In this document: positions 7,665 to 15,847 of the stretch, piece after piece
Position numbering within the stretch: position 1 is the first letter of the stretch
Layout: the number at the start of each line of letters is the position of its first letter
Source: UBA5239 sp040391785
GTDB taxonomy: Bacteria; Verrucomicrobiota; Lentisphaeria; Victivallales; Victivallaceae
Direction of reading: 5' to 3'
Length of the DNA: 64,000 bases
Assembly (NCBI GenBank): GCA_040391785.1
Contig: JBEBXH010000014.1
Coordinates: 1-64,000 of the forward strand
Made by a program: the position numbers and the translations under genes
Notes under the pieces: generated by a model
What the model was told of the DNA's origin: nothing
The model's input: only the letters and a program-made list of their open reading frames with translations
Database searches by the model: none

Positions 7665-9560
7665 ATGTTCAGATCTGTGATTTTTATTTTCATTGCAATA
7701 TTATCGGTAAATGCCCGGGATTTTTCGAATGAACTGAGGGCTTTGCAGAAGGGCGAGCGGACGGACGCCCGGCTCGAATGGTGGGGATTCAATGCGGACG
7801 ACAGTACCGGTATTCTCAAGTCGGCATTATCATCCGGAGCCAGGAAATTGTATATCGACAAAAAGCCTGCGCCGTGGTTCAGCACGGAAACGCTGCGGAT
7901 TCCGGCGGACATCGAAATTATTTTTGAGGACGGAGCCGAGCTCAAAGCTAAACCCGGTCATTTCAAAAACATAACCGATTCCCTGCTGGTCATCGACAAG
8001 GGCAAGAATGTTACCATCAGCGGCAAAGGGATCATCTCAATGAACCGGAAAGATTATCTGGACAAATCTCAATATAAACATGCGGAATGGCGTCATACAC
8101 TGAGCATTTTTAACAGCCAGAACATCAGTATCCGGGATATGGTATTTGCCGAAAGCGGTGGGGACGGCATTTATATCAATAGTGTCCGGGATATGGTGGT
8201 GGAAAAAGTACATTGCCGCGATAATGCCCGCCAGGGAATTTCCGTCATTTCCGCGGAAAATCTGCTGATCAGGGATTGCGTTTTCAGCGGTACCGCCGGG
8301 GCGGCTCCGCAGGCCGGAATTGATTTCGAACCGAATCGGAAGCATGAGAAATTGATCAACTGCAAGGTGGAAAATTGCCAATTCATCAATAATGCGGGCG
8401 ATGGTATTTCCATATGGCTGCCATATGATCATACGAGCTTGCCTTTTGACATTACGTTCAGCAATTGCCGGATCGAAAACAACCAGGGCGGGACATCGAT
8501 TCTGGCGGCTGCCGGGCCGGCCGGGCAGGGAGTGATAAAATTTCAGGATTGCATATTCAAAAACTCCAAAGATTATTCATTTGTCAGCGTCGGCAATACC
8601 GCTTCAATTCACCTGGAAAATACGGTTATCGACAACAGTACCAGCAAGGACCGGGCGGCGATCCGGGTTCAGGGACGCTTCACCACCGGAACTCTCGGCA
8701 ATATCCATGCCGACAATGTGAAAGTCATCGATACGAATCCCCAATATCAATTGTTCGGTTTTAGTGGTTGGCGGCTCTATCCGCTGGAAAATATGACCGG
8801 GAAAATCGTGCATCAGTCCGGGAAAGTTTTCAATTTGGCAGATGCCGTCGAAAAATCAAAACAGATGAAGCCGCTTAAATCTGCGGAACTCGATTATACC
8901 CGTTTGCGCCCGGCCGGAGAAGTTCCCGTGAATGGTGGAGAAGAACCATGGAACATGCGTTTTGGCGGTGAATTCCTGCAATATGCATCTGCTGATGCCG
9001 GGGTGGAACTGAACTTTGCTGTAACGCCAATCGGAAGCACTCCGCAGGGCGTGACCATAACCGGAATCGCACCGTCCGGGAAGGAAATCGGCAAGTGGAA
9101 TATTCCTTCGGGACAAAAAACATTTCAGCTGAAGTTTCAGGCGGATGAAACCGGAACCTATCAGATAGATTTCAGGTCCCAGAGCGGGGTGAAGATATCT
9201 TCGAATCTGCCGGGTTGCGGTTATCTGGCTACGAAATCGGTGAGGGTTTTCCGGTCCAAGGGCAGGATGTATTTCATGGTCCCAAAAGGCGTGGAGGAAG
9301 TCGCCGTCAGAATCAGCGGCGATAATGCGGCGGAATGGGTATCCGCCTCATTATTCAATGCCGCCGGAGTCAAGGTCCAGTCCGAAAAATTCGTCACGGA
9401 AGCCGCCTTGCTGATTCATAAGCGTTCTGCTGCCGATAAGAATGAAATCTGGTCGGTAAACATTGATGGCTGTGTTGAAGATTACAACCTTTCCATCATG
9501 GGAGATTCCATTCCGGTTTTCTCATCCGACCGGAACCGGCTTCTGCAATTGGCTGACTGA
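7665..9560 (+). CDS. secreted right-handed parallel beta-helix protein
   Basis: A 631-residue protein with an N-terminal signal peptide (MFRSVIFIFIAILSVNA) and a long region (about 85-370) of short repeating turns rich in N, G and hydrophobics (NVTISGKGII, NISIRDMVFAESGGDGIYI, LLIRDCVFSGT), typical of pectate-lyase-like beta-helices. The last 200 residues resemble a beta-sandwich. This fold is used by many polysaccharide lyases and glycosidases (for example GH28, GH110, PL families), but I cannot identify a catalytic site with confidence. TAAGGAGA precedes the ATG. It is third in the GH29-pseudopilin run and ends four bases from the convergent GH36 gene. Confidence 0.82.
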   Translation: MFRSVIFIFIAILSVNARDFSNELRALQKGERTDARLEWWGFNADDSTGILKSALSSGARKLYIDKKPAPWFSTETLRIPADIEIIFEDGAELKAKPGHFKNITDSLLVIDKGKNVTISGKGIISMNRKDYLDKSQYKHAEWRHTLSIFNSQNISIRDMVFAESGGDGIYINSVRDMVVEKVHCRDNARQGISVISAENLLIRDCVFSGTAGAAPQAGIDFEPNRKHEKLINCKVENCQFINNAGDGISIWLPYDHTSLPFDITFSNCRIENNQGGTSILAAAGPAGQGVIKFQDCIFKNSKDYSFVSVGNTASIHLENTVIDNSTSKDRAAIRVQGRFTTGTLGNIHADNVKVIDTNPQYQLFGFSGWRLYPLENMTGKIVHQSGKVFNLADAVEKSKQMKPLKSAELDYTRLRPAGEVPVNGGEEPWNMRFGGEFLQYASADAGVELNFAVTPIGSTPQGVTITGIAPSGKEIGKWNIPSGQKTFQLKFQADETGTYQIDFRSQSGVKISSNLPGCGYLATKSVRVFRSKGRMYFMVPKGVEEVAVRISGDNAAEWVSASLFNAAGVKVQSEKFVTEAALLIHKRSAADKNEIWSVNIDGCVEDYNLSIMGDSIPVFSSDRNRLLQLAD

Positions 9561-9564
9561 GCGA

Positions 9565-12102
9565 TTAATTTTTGACCCGGTAATAGATTAGGCGGGCGGT
9601 GCGCGGCTCGGCGATCTGCAGCGGAAGACCCTTTGCCATGAGCTCACGGCCGGTGATTGACTGCGGCGCAAAAGAGTTGTCGGCATCTTCGAGCAGGTAT
9701 TCACGGTTCGGGTCGAGGCCGCGCAGGCGAAGGCTGCCGGCGCTGTACAAACTGTTTGCACCGCGGAAGACGGTGACAATGCCTCGGCCGAGGTCCGGGC
9801 GGTCAAACTGCATCACCGTCCAGGCGCCCGCATCCTCCGCGTGAAACGCTGAGATTTCGTAGTAATCGCCGGTGAAACATTCCCGGGCGCGTTTGTACTC
9901 TTCCAGACGCTTTTTCAGCCACTCATGCGGGTACGGCATGTCGAGTCTGTTGCGGGCATAGCTGTGATAATGCACCACCATACCCGGCCCCATCGACGCC
10001 CGGAAATTGTAGGTGTCACCGCCCTGCTGGTCCTGCGTACCGAAACTGAACAGCGGCAGGTATTCCGAGAGCCCGGCCACGTGGGTCAGCTGCCACTCCG
10101 GATCGAAGCCCGGGAAGCACTCCATGTCGCATGCCCACAGCGGCGCGCTGTAGCGCATCAGATTATAATCCAGCCGCCGTCCGCCGCTGGCACAATTGTC
10201 GATCATCAAATGCGGGAATTTCTCGCGCAGGGAACGCCAGAGCTTGTACAACCCGGCCACATAGCGGATCTCGTTCATGCCCCGGCGGTTCGGCGCGTCG
10301 TGGAGGCGCCACGCTTCCAGCGGCGAGATATTGAAATCCTGCCGGAACCAGTCCAGTGAATTTTCCTCGATCAGGTTCGCGATAGTGTCGAAACAGTACT
10401 GCCAGGCGGCGGGATCGCCAAGGTTCAGCAGCGTGCTCTCGCCATAGGACGGCGCCTGCAAATAACGTTCCGGGTGTTCCCGGAAATTGCGACTGTTCTT
10501 TACCGCGCGCTCGGGTTCCATCCACAGCAGCTGTTTCATGCCGGCGGCATGGCTGGCGGCGGCGACTTTGCGCAGTTTGTCCGGCAGGATGGAGGAGTTG
10601 AAAACCCAGTCGCCGGTATTCGATCCCCAGACCGAATCGAATTCATCGGGGCTGTACGATCCGGGCGGACCGTACCAGCCGGCGTCGATCCAGTGGCATT
10701 CGAACGGCATTTCGCGTTTGACGATGTTGGCGATGCGCTGCAGGTGTTCGTCCTCGGTCATGCCGCCCCAGCTGATCACGCAGATGGGCAGGGGCGCCAC
10801 CTCGCCGTCGATGCGCGCCGCGACCTTCTCCAGAATGAAGCGCCGCCACAGATTGATGCCGCGTTCGCGTCCGCCGCTTTGCGTGCAGAGAACCGCCACG
10901 GAGGGCAGTTCGATCCGCTCGCCCGGCTCCAGCACCGTGTCAATCAGCTCGATCCCGGCATCGATCCCGGTGAACGGCGAGGCACCGTCCGCTTTGATCC
11001 TCGCGTTCCACTGTCCGGCCCAGCCGACCGCGAAGCGCAGGTTGTTTTCGCCGTCGGTCAGGTCGAAACAGGGCAGCCAGTCCACCGAGGGCCGGCCGTC
11101 GGTGCCGCCGAAACAATACTCTGCCTCACGGTCGAGCACCGTCTGCTCGCGGAGAAATGAATTGCGGAAGGCCGCGGGCATGGGACCGTCCGAATGAAAC
11201 GACCCTTTCTGGCGGCACAAAGTCAAGGTTTTTTTCGCCATCACGGACACCGCCAGCGAGCGTGCATTGCGAAGTTTGCCACTGACTTTGGCGGAGGGAT
11301 TGGCAAACGCCAGATTCGTTTCGAGCAATGGCAGGTCGCGGTATAATTTGAGCGTCAGGATCATCTGCAGCGATTCACTGCCGCCGGTAAACGTAAACAG
11401 CGTATGATCCTTCAGTTCTTCCTGCTTGCTCTGCAGCGGATTGCGATGGAAAAATTCTGCCGCGCTCACGCCGTCGTACTCGAATTCCACCGGCAAGCCC
11501 GCCGGAACCAGCCCGGTATGGAGCCGCCCGAGTTCAATCGCTTTGCCGGACACCGTTTCCAGTACGGGTACGCACCAGTCGGCGTTGGCCAGCGAGATGC
11601 CGTCCGGGGTTCGTGCCGTCAACACAAACGACCGGGCGCCGTTCAAATTAACGTTGCAGGACACGGGAGCGGATTCCACGGTCAGGGGCGGCGACTGATA
11701 GATTTCCTTGCCATCCACCTCGATGCCGAAAACGATTCGCGGCATTTTGTTCTTTGTCAGCGTGGCCTTGTTGCAATCCACTCCGATCACGGCGCTGAAC
11801 GATTTGAGCGGTTCGGCCGCGGTGACCCGGAGGCGGCTGTCGGCATGGGTGGCCAGCCCGAATTCATAGTTTTTGCCGCTTAAATTCAGCGGAGCGTCTT
11901 TCACCAGATTTTCGCCGTAGCAAAGCTTGCCCCAACCCTGTTCCAATACCTCGATTTTAACTTGAGGTTTCCCGATTTCGAGCACCCAATTGCGCAAAAC
12001 AGCGATATCATTGATCATTTCAGCATCCCCTTTTTTGATATTGTCCGCGTACCCGGATAACGAGAGCACGGTTGCCAGTATGGAAAAAATCACTTTCTTC
12101 AT
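9565..12102 (-). CDS. secreted alpha-galactosidase, NPCBM plus GH36-type
   Basis: An 845-residue protein with signal peptide (cleavage near GYA-DN, residue 19), an N-terminal NPCBM-like domain (about 45-180; LVKDAPLNLSGKNYEFGLATHADS) and a GH36/clan GH-D catalytic region. Visible motifs are LLWMEPERAV (~525-534), LDWFRQDFN with the predicted nucleophile Asp589, and DNCASGGRRLDYNLMRYSAPLWACDM with the predicted acid/base Asp659. It should release alpha-galactose from oligosaccharides or glycoconjugates outside the cytoplasm. It is divergent from an AraC regulator (12206) with a palindrome between them. Confidence 0.88.
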   Translation of the reverse strand: MKKVIFSILATVLSLSGYADNIKKGDAEMINDIAVLRNWVLEIGKPQVKIEVLEQGWGKLCYGENLVKDAPLNLSGKNYEFGLATHADSRLRVTAAEPLKSFSAVIGVDCNKATLTKNKMPRIVFGIEVDGKEIYQSPPLTVESAPVSCNVNLNGARSFVLTARTPDGISLANADWCVPVLETVSGKAIELGRLHTGLVPAGLPVEFEYDGVSAAEFFHRNPLQSKQEELKDHTLFTFTGGSESLQMILTLKLYRDLPLLETNLAFANPSAKVSGKLRNARSLAVSVMAKKTLTLCRQKGSFHSDGPMPAAFRNSFLREQTVLDREAEYCFGGTDGRPSVDWLPCFDLTDGENNLRFAVGWAGQWNARIKADGASPFTGIDAGIELIDTVLEPGERIELPSVAVLCTQSGGRERGINLWRRFILEKVAARIDGEVAPLPICVISWGGMTEDEHLQRIANIVKREMPFECHWIDAGWYGPPGSYSPDEFDSVWGSNTGDWVFNSSILPDKLRKVAAASHAAGMKQLLWMEPERAVKNSRNFREHPERYLQAPSYGESTLLNLGDPAAWQYCFDTIANLIEENSLDWFRQDFNISPLEAWRLHDAPNRRGMNEIRYVAGLYKLWRSLREKFPHLMIDNCASGGRRLDYNLMRYSAPLWACDMECFPGFDPEWQLTHVAGLSEYLPLFSFGTQDQQGGDTYNFRASMGPGMVVHYHSYARNRLDMPYPHEWLKKRLEEYKRARECFTGDYYEISAFHAEDAGAWTVMQFDRPDLGRGIVTVFRGANSLYSAGSLRLRGLDPNREYLLEDADNSFAPQSITGRELMAKGLPLQIAEPRTARLIYYRVKN

Positions 12103-12126
12103 TTCGTTCCTTTTTTTATTTCATTT

Positions 12127-12168
12127 ATTATATCCCGGGTTTGCAAATCCGGGTATGTAAGATATAAT
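12127..12168. promoter_or_regulatory. divergent promoter region with 20-bp palindrome
   Basis: CCCGGGTTTGCAAATCCGGG at 12134-12153 is a palindrome matching at 18 of 20 positions. It is flanked on each side by a TATAAT box, one on the minus strand (12132-12127) and one on the plus strand (12163-12168). It is a likely operator controlling both the GH36 gene and the AraC gene. Confidence 0.65.
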
Positions 12169-12205
12169 TTAAAATATGTAACAAATCACTTTTTTATGGA
12201 TTTTA

Positions 12206-13045
12206 ATGGTAAATGTAATGGAATTATCCGGTGCAACGGTTTTGAATTTCGAATTTCTCGATGGTGCGGTGACGCCGCTGCCGGCGAATAATTGCACCGG
12301 CTGGCGGCAGCTGCCGTTTTACGTATTGGTCAATAATTCCGGCACTTCGAGCAAAGTGGAAACGCCCGGGAAAACCTACCGGGTGAACGATGGCGAAAGT
12401 TATGTGCTGCAGCCGAACCGCCTCCACCGGCTGACGACTCTCGGCGGTGATGAACCGGTTTCGGTGTGGTGCCATTTCCGGTTGACGCTGTATCAGGGGA
12501 TCGATTTTGCCGAATTCTTCGAGCTGCCCGATAAATTCAAGCCGCCGCTGTCGGACCGCATTCGCGAATGTTGTCGCGCGCTGGTGTCGGACAAACCCGT
12601 TGATCCACTGCTCAAATTGCTGCATCTGAAAACCGCCGGATTCACGCTTGCAAATGAGATTCTGCGGCATTGTAAACAGCGCTCCGGGGCCGATGAGAAA
12701 ATCAGTTTGTTGAACCGTTTGTCGCCGGCGATCGACTATATGAGCCGTCATTACCGCAGCCGCCCGTGTCTGGAGGAGGTGGCGCGCCGGGTCAATCTCT
12801 CCGAATCGCGATTTACGGTGCTGTTCAAACAGATCATGCACGTTTCGCCGGGCGACTACTGGCAGTCGTTGCGGATGATGAAGGCACAGGAAATGCTATA
12901 CCGTGCGGAATCAACCGTGGAGGAAACCGCGGCGGAACTGGGGTTCTACGACGTCTTTCATTTCAGCCGCCAGTACAAGAAAAAATTCGGCATAACCCCG
13001 GCGGAATTTCTGCGCCGCCGCCTGCACAGCGATTCACCGTTCTGA
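12206..13045 (+). CDS. AraC-family transcriptional regulator
   Basis: A 279-residue regulator with a cupin-like N-terminal half and two C-terminal helix-turn-helix motifs (RPCLEEVARRVNLSESRFTVLFKQI and STVEETAAELGFYDVFHFSRQYKKKFGITPAEF). ATG 12206 and ATG 12218 are both possible starts; neither has a good Shine-Dalgarno. It is divergent from the secreted GH36 alpha-galactosidase and probably controls it. It is convergent, eight bases apart, with another AraC gene. Confidence 0.9.
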   Translation: MVNVMELSGATVLNFEFLDGAVTPLPANNCTGWRQLPFYVLVNNSGTSSKVETPGKTYRVNDGESYVLQPNRLHRLTTLGGDEPVSVWCHFRLTLYQGIDFAEFFELPDKFKPPLSDRIRECCRALVSDKPVDPLLKLLHLKTAGFTLANEILRHCKQRSGADEKISLLNRLSPAIDYMSRHYRSRPCLEEVARRVNLSESRFTVLFKQIMHVSPGDYWQSLRMMKAQEMLYRAESTVEETAAELGFYDVFHFSRQYKKKFGITPAEFLRRRLHSDSPF

Positions 13046-13053
13046 ACAATGGT

Positions 13054-13896
13054 TCAAATGACGAAAAAGCTGCCGTACCGGCGGAATTTCAGCGGACTCA
13101 TGCCCAGGTTTGCCTGAAATGACCGGCTGAAGTTTCCCGAATTGGCGAAACAGAGCCGGTCGGCAATTTCTTTGCAGCTCATGGAGCTGTTTTTCAGCAG
13201 CGAGCACGCGAGGAGAAGCCGGTGGCGCCGGATGAAATCATCCGGATGCATGCCGCTGTCGCGGTAAAATATCCGCGAAAAATGCGCCCGGCTCAAATGG
13301 AACTTGCGTGCCAGAAAATCGACCGACAACTGCGGGTTTTCCAGGTTGCGAATAATCAGTTGCTGAGCTTTGGTTGAAATGGAAAACTCCTGTTCAGTGC
13401 GGGTCGAAACCATTTTATCCAGCAGTCCGTGTAAAACTCCCTGAACCAACCTGCTTCCCTCCACGGCATTCAGCTGTGCCAGATTATTTTTCAAATTCCC
13501 ATATTTCAGCAGTTCCAGGTAATAGCCGGCCGACTGCTCAAAGCGGTAAACATAGCCATATTCGTTAATCATTTCTGCAAGCATTTTCAACGCAGCTTCG
13601 CCGGCAAAGGAGAACCAGATAAATTCCCATGGCTCGTCCATCTCTTCCGGATAAAAATAATGAATCATCCGGTCAGGACCGCAGCACACATAAGCCGTCC
13701 CGGGCAGCAGCCGATAACGCTCCTGATCGTATTGAAAACACCCTTCCCCCCGGATCGTGAAAACCACCAGCCCGTAGCGGGCGTGCCCCTCACAATTGTA
13801 TTGAGGTGAATTCTGTCGCTCATACTCCAGGTGGATGGGCCTGGAAAAAGCTTCCAACGGTTTGAAAATTTGAAAATTCGTTTGCCAGATAATCAT
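13054..13896 (-). CDS. AraC-family transcriptional regulator
   Basis: About 280 residues; N-terminal arabinose-binding-like cupin (YGLVVFTIRGEGCFQYDQERYRLLPGTAYVCCGP) and C-terminal AraC DNA-binding pair (LSVDFLARKFHLSRAHFSRIFYRD and MSCKEIADRLCFANSGNFSRSFQANLGMSPLKFRR). Starts at 13896 (MIIWQTNF) or 13944 are possible; neither has a convincing ribosome site. It is divergent from the URO-D-superfamily gene at 13994 and likely regulates it. An inverted repeat TATCA-N5-TGATA (13908-13922) in between is a possible operator. Confidence 0.88.
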   Translation of the reverse strand: MIIWQTNFQIFKPLEAFSRPIHLEYERQNSPQYNCEGHARYGLVVFTIRGEGCFQYDQERYRLLPGTAYVCCGPDRMIHYFYPEEMDEPWEFIWFSFAGEAALKMLAEMINEYGYVYRFEQSAGYYLELLKYGNLKNNLAQLNAVEGSRLVQGVLHGLLDKMVSTRTEQEFSISTKAQQLIIRNLENPQLSVDFLARKFHLSRAHFSRIFYRDSGMHPDDFIRRHRLLLACSLLKNSSMSCKEIADRLCFANSGNFSRSFQANLGMSPLKFRRYGSFFVI

Positions 13897-13993
13897 AAGA
13901 TAAATAATATCACTTAATGATAAATTATAAATGGAAAATAGCATTTCCTGAATCAAATTTCAAGATATAATAATAAATAAAAGCGAGGTTTTT

Positions 13994-15055
13994 ATGAATC
14001 AACGGGAAAATATTCTGAGTTTGTTCCACAGGCAGGGTTATGAGTTTGCTCCGGTTTACTTCAATTTGTGCCCGGCGCTGGTCGAGGAGTTCAAAAAACG
14101 GTATGGAGATCGCAATTACGAAGAGGTATTCGATTTTCCGTACAGGTATATAACCGACCGGACCCTTGCACAGAATTTCAATGACTGGACGGCTTACCAT
14201 AAACACAATACCTACAACGCCGAATCGACGTATTTCGATTGTTGGGGCATAGGCCGTGAAAAAACGCCGGAATCCATGCATATGAGCCGGATGCTCCATC
14301 CGATGTCCACGTTCGCGGAGCTCCGGCAATTCGAGGAATATCCTTATCCGCAATTCGATGAATCCCATTTTGAGGAAACCCGTAGTGAGATTTTGAAAAT
14401 CCAGGAAGCGGGTTATGCCGCTTTTTGCTCAATGAGCTGTACCATCTGGGAAATCGCCTGGTATATGCGCAGCATGGAAGAAATGATGATCGGTATGATG
14501 ACCGATGACCCGCCGACCGCATACCATCTTGACCGGATTACGGAACTCTCCTGCCGGCGGATCGCATACTTCGCTCGCGCCGGCATGGATATAATCCTGA
14601 TCGGTGATGACATCGGCATGCAGCATACGATCATGATGTCCGGCGAACTCTACCGGAAATGGCTGAAACCACGGTTGGCTAAGGTCATTGCGTCGGCCAA
14701 AGCCTGCAAACCGGATATCATCGTCGCCTATCATTCCTGCGGCTATGTGGAACCGTTTATCGACGACCTGATCGAATGCGGTATCGACGTATTGAATCCG
14801 GTTCAGCCTGAATGCATGGATTTTGCTGATATCCACCGCAAATATGGGGATCGGCTCTCCTTCTGGGGCACAATCGGTACCCAGACCACCATGCCCTTTG
14901 GCACTCCGGATGAAGTTTGGAAAACCGTTCGGCGCAACCTCGCCATTGCCGGTCCTGCGGGAGGTTTGTTATGCACGCCGACTCATCTCCTGGAGCCGGA
15001 AGTTCCCTGGGCCAATATCGAGGCCTATATGCAGGCCTGCAAATCAGGCATTTGA
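13994..15055 (+). CDS. uroporphyrinogen decarboxylase-superfamily protein (function unknown)
   Basis: A 353-residue TIM-barrel protein resembling the URO-D/MtaA/CmuA superfamily: C-terminal YHSCGYVEPFIDDLIECGIDVLNPVQP and FWGTIGTQTTMPFGTPDEV, then GLLCTPTHLLEPEVPWAN. These match the shape of methyl-corrinoid methyltransferase-like members, in which His/Cys bind zinc. It lacks the N-terminal arginines expected of a true HemE, and no haem genes are near. Such proteins are numerous in Lentisphaerae beside sugar genes, so a role in demethylation or sugar-derivative metabolism is possible but unproven. AAGCGAGG precedes the ATG; the divergent AraC is the likely regulator. Confidence 0.75.
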   Translation: MNQRENILSLFHRQGYEFAPVYFNLCPALVEEFKKRYGDRNYEEVFDFPYRYITDRTLAQNFNDWTAYHKHNTYNAESTYFDCWGIGREKTPESMHMSRMLHPMSTFAELRQFEEYPYPQFDESHFEETRSEILKIQEAGYAAFCSMSCTIWEIAWYMRSMEEMMIGMMTDDPPTAYHLDRITELSCRRIAYFARAGMDIILIGDDIGMQHTIMMSGELYRKWLKPRLAKVIASAKACKPDIIVAYHSCGYVEPFIDDLIECGIDVLNPVQPECMDFADIHRKYGDRLSFWGTIGTQTTMPFGTPDEVWKTVRRNLAIAGPAGGLLCTPTHLLEPEVPWANIEAYMQACKSGI

Positions 15056-15231
15056 AATTTGAAAACCAGTGGCTGGAGAGTAATATTATTCTGATAACCA
15101 AATCAGGAATATTTACGATGAGTCAAGTTTTTACACCGATCGCCGGACCGGGCAGTGTCGCGGTAAAAAGTTGATTTCTGTAATTGCGGTGCTACAGTAA
15201 AATACTTAAACCAAATCAAGGAGGTTGAATT

Positions 15232-15774
15232 ATGAAATTTGCGGGAATCATTGCAATGTTGCTGATGGGATGCGCGGTGTTTGCCGACGACATCAAGATC
15301 AACGGAGAGTTCAAACAGGTCAAAGACGGTGCGGCGGTCGGCTGGGTTCAGAACAAAGGCGATTGGGCCAAGCCCTACGGCACTGTCAAACTCATTCAGA
15401 TCACCGAAGCCGATGGCGATGTGGAAAATGCACTTCAAGTGACCAGTACCGAAAAGCGGACGGATGTGTATTTCAATACCAGGTTCCCGGCCAGGGCCGG
15501 CGAGATTTACGAAATCGAAGCCAAGGCCAAAGGTACCGGGAAAATCCGGCTGGGCATTTATGTTTACGATGAAAAGGGCAACATGATCGGCAATCAGGCC
15601 CAGGTCCGCGACGTAAGCGCCGACTTCAAAGAGTACAAAGTCAAATTCGACGTGAAAGACGTTCTGCCGAAAGAAGGGGATCTGAAGAAAGCCGCGACCA
15701 TCCGTTTCTACTTCAGCGCCGAACCCAATTCCGACATCATCGTGGAAGATATCGAAGCCGACAAAGAAGACTGA
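15232..15774 (+). CDS. small secreted protein, CBM-like beta-sandwich
   Basis: A 180-residue protein with a signal peptide (MKFAGIIAMLLMGCAVFA-DD; the LLMGC could alternatively be a lipobox). The mature part resembles a carbohydrate-binding jelly roll: ENALQVTSTEKRTDVYFNTRFPARAGEIYEIEAKAKG then RLGIYVYDEKGN and IRFYFSAEPNSDIIVEDIE. It is the size of one CBM4/9-like module alone. AAGGAGG precedes the ATG and a strong terminator follows, so it is a monocistronic gene. Function unknown; glycan binding at the cell surface is a reasonable inference. Confidence 0.65.
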   Translation: MKFAGIIAMLLMGCAVFADDIKINGEFKQVKDGAAVGWVQNKGDWAKPYGTVKLIQITEADGDVENALQVTSTEKRTDVYFNTRFPARAGEIYEIEAKAKGTGKIRLGIYVYDEKGNMIGNQAQVRDVSADFKEYKVKFDVKDVLPKEGDLKKAATIRFYFSAEPNSDIIVEDIEADKED

Positions 15775-15792
15775 TTCTTGTCCATGAAAATT

Positions 15793-15826
15793 AATGGCGG
15801 CCGGTTCCGGTCGCCATTTTTTTTTA
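15793..15826 (+). terminator. rho-independent terminator
   Basis: A stem of AATGGCG-G-CCGG with loop TT and the matching CCGG-T-CGCCATT (15793-15818) runs directly into nine T's. It lies 19 bases after the stop of the small secreted gene. Confidence 0.9.
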
Positions 15827-15847
15827 TTTCCGTGGGCAAAATAGTGG

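Noticed and set aside
13994..15055. HemE (uroporphyrinogen decarboxylase)
   Set aside because: The N-terminal arginine-rich substrate motif of HemE is absent and no haem genes are nearby; it is only a member of the wider superfamily.
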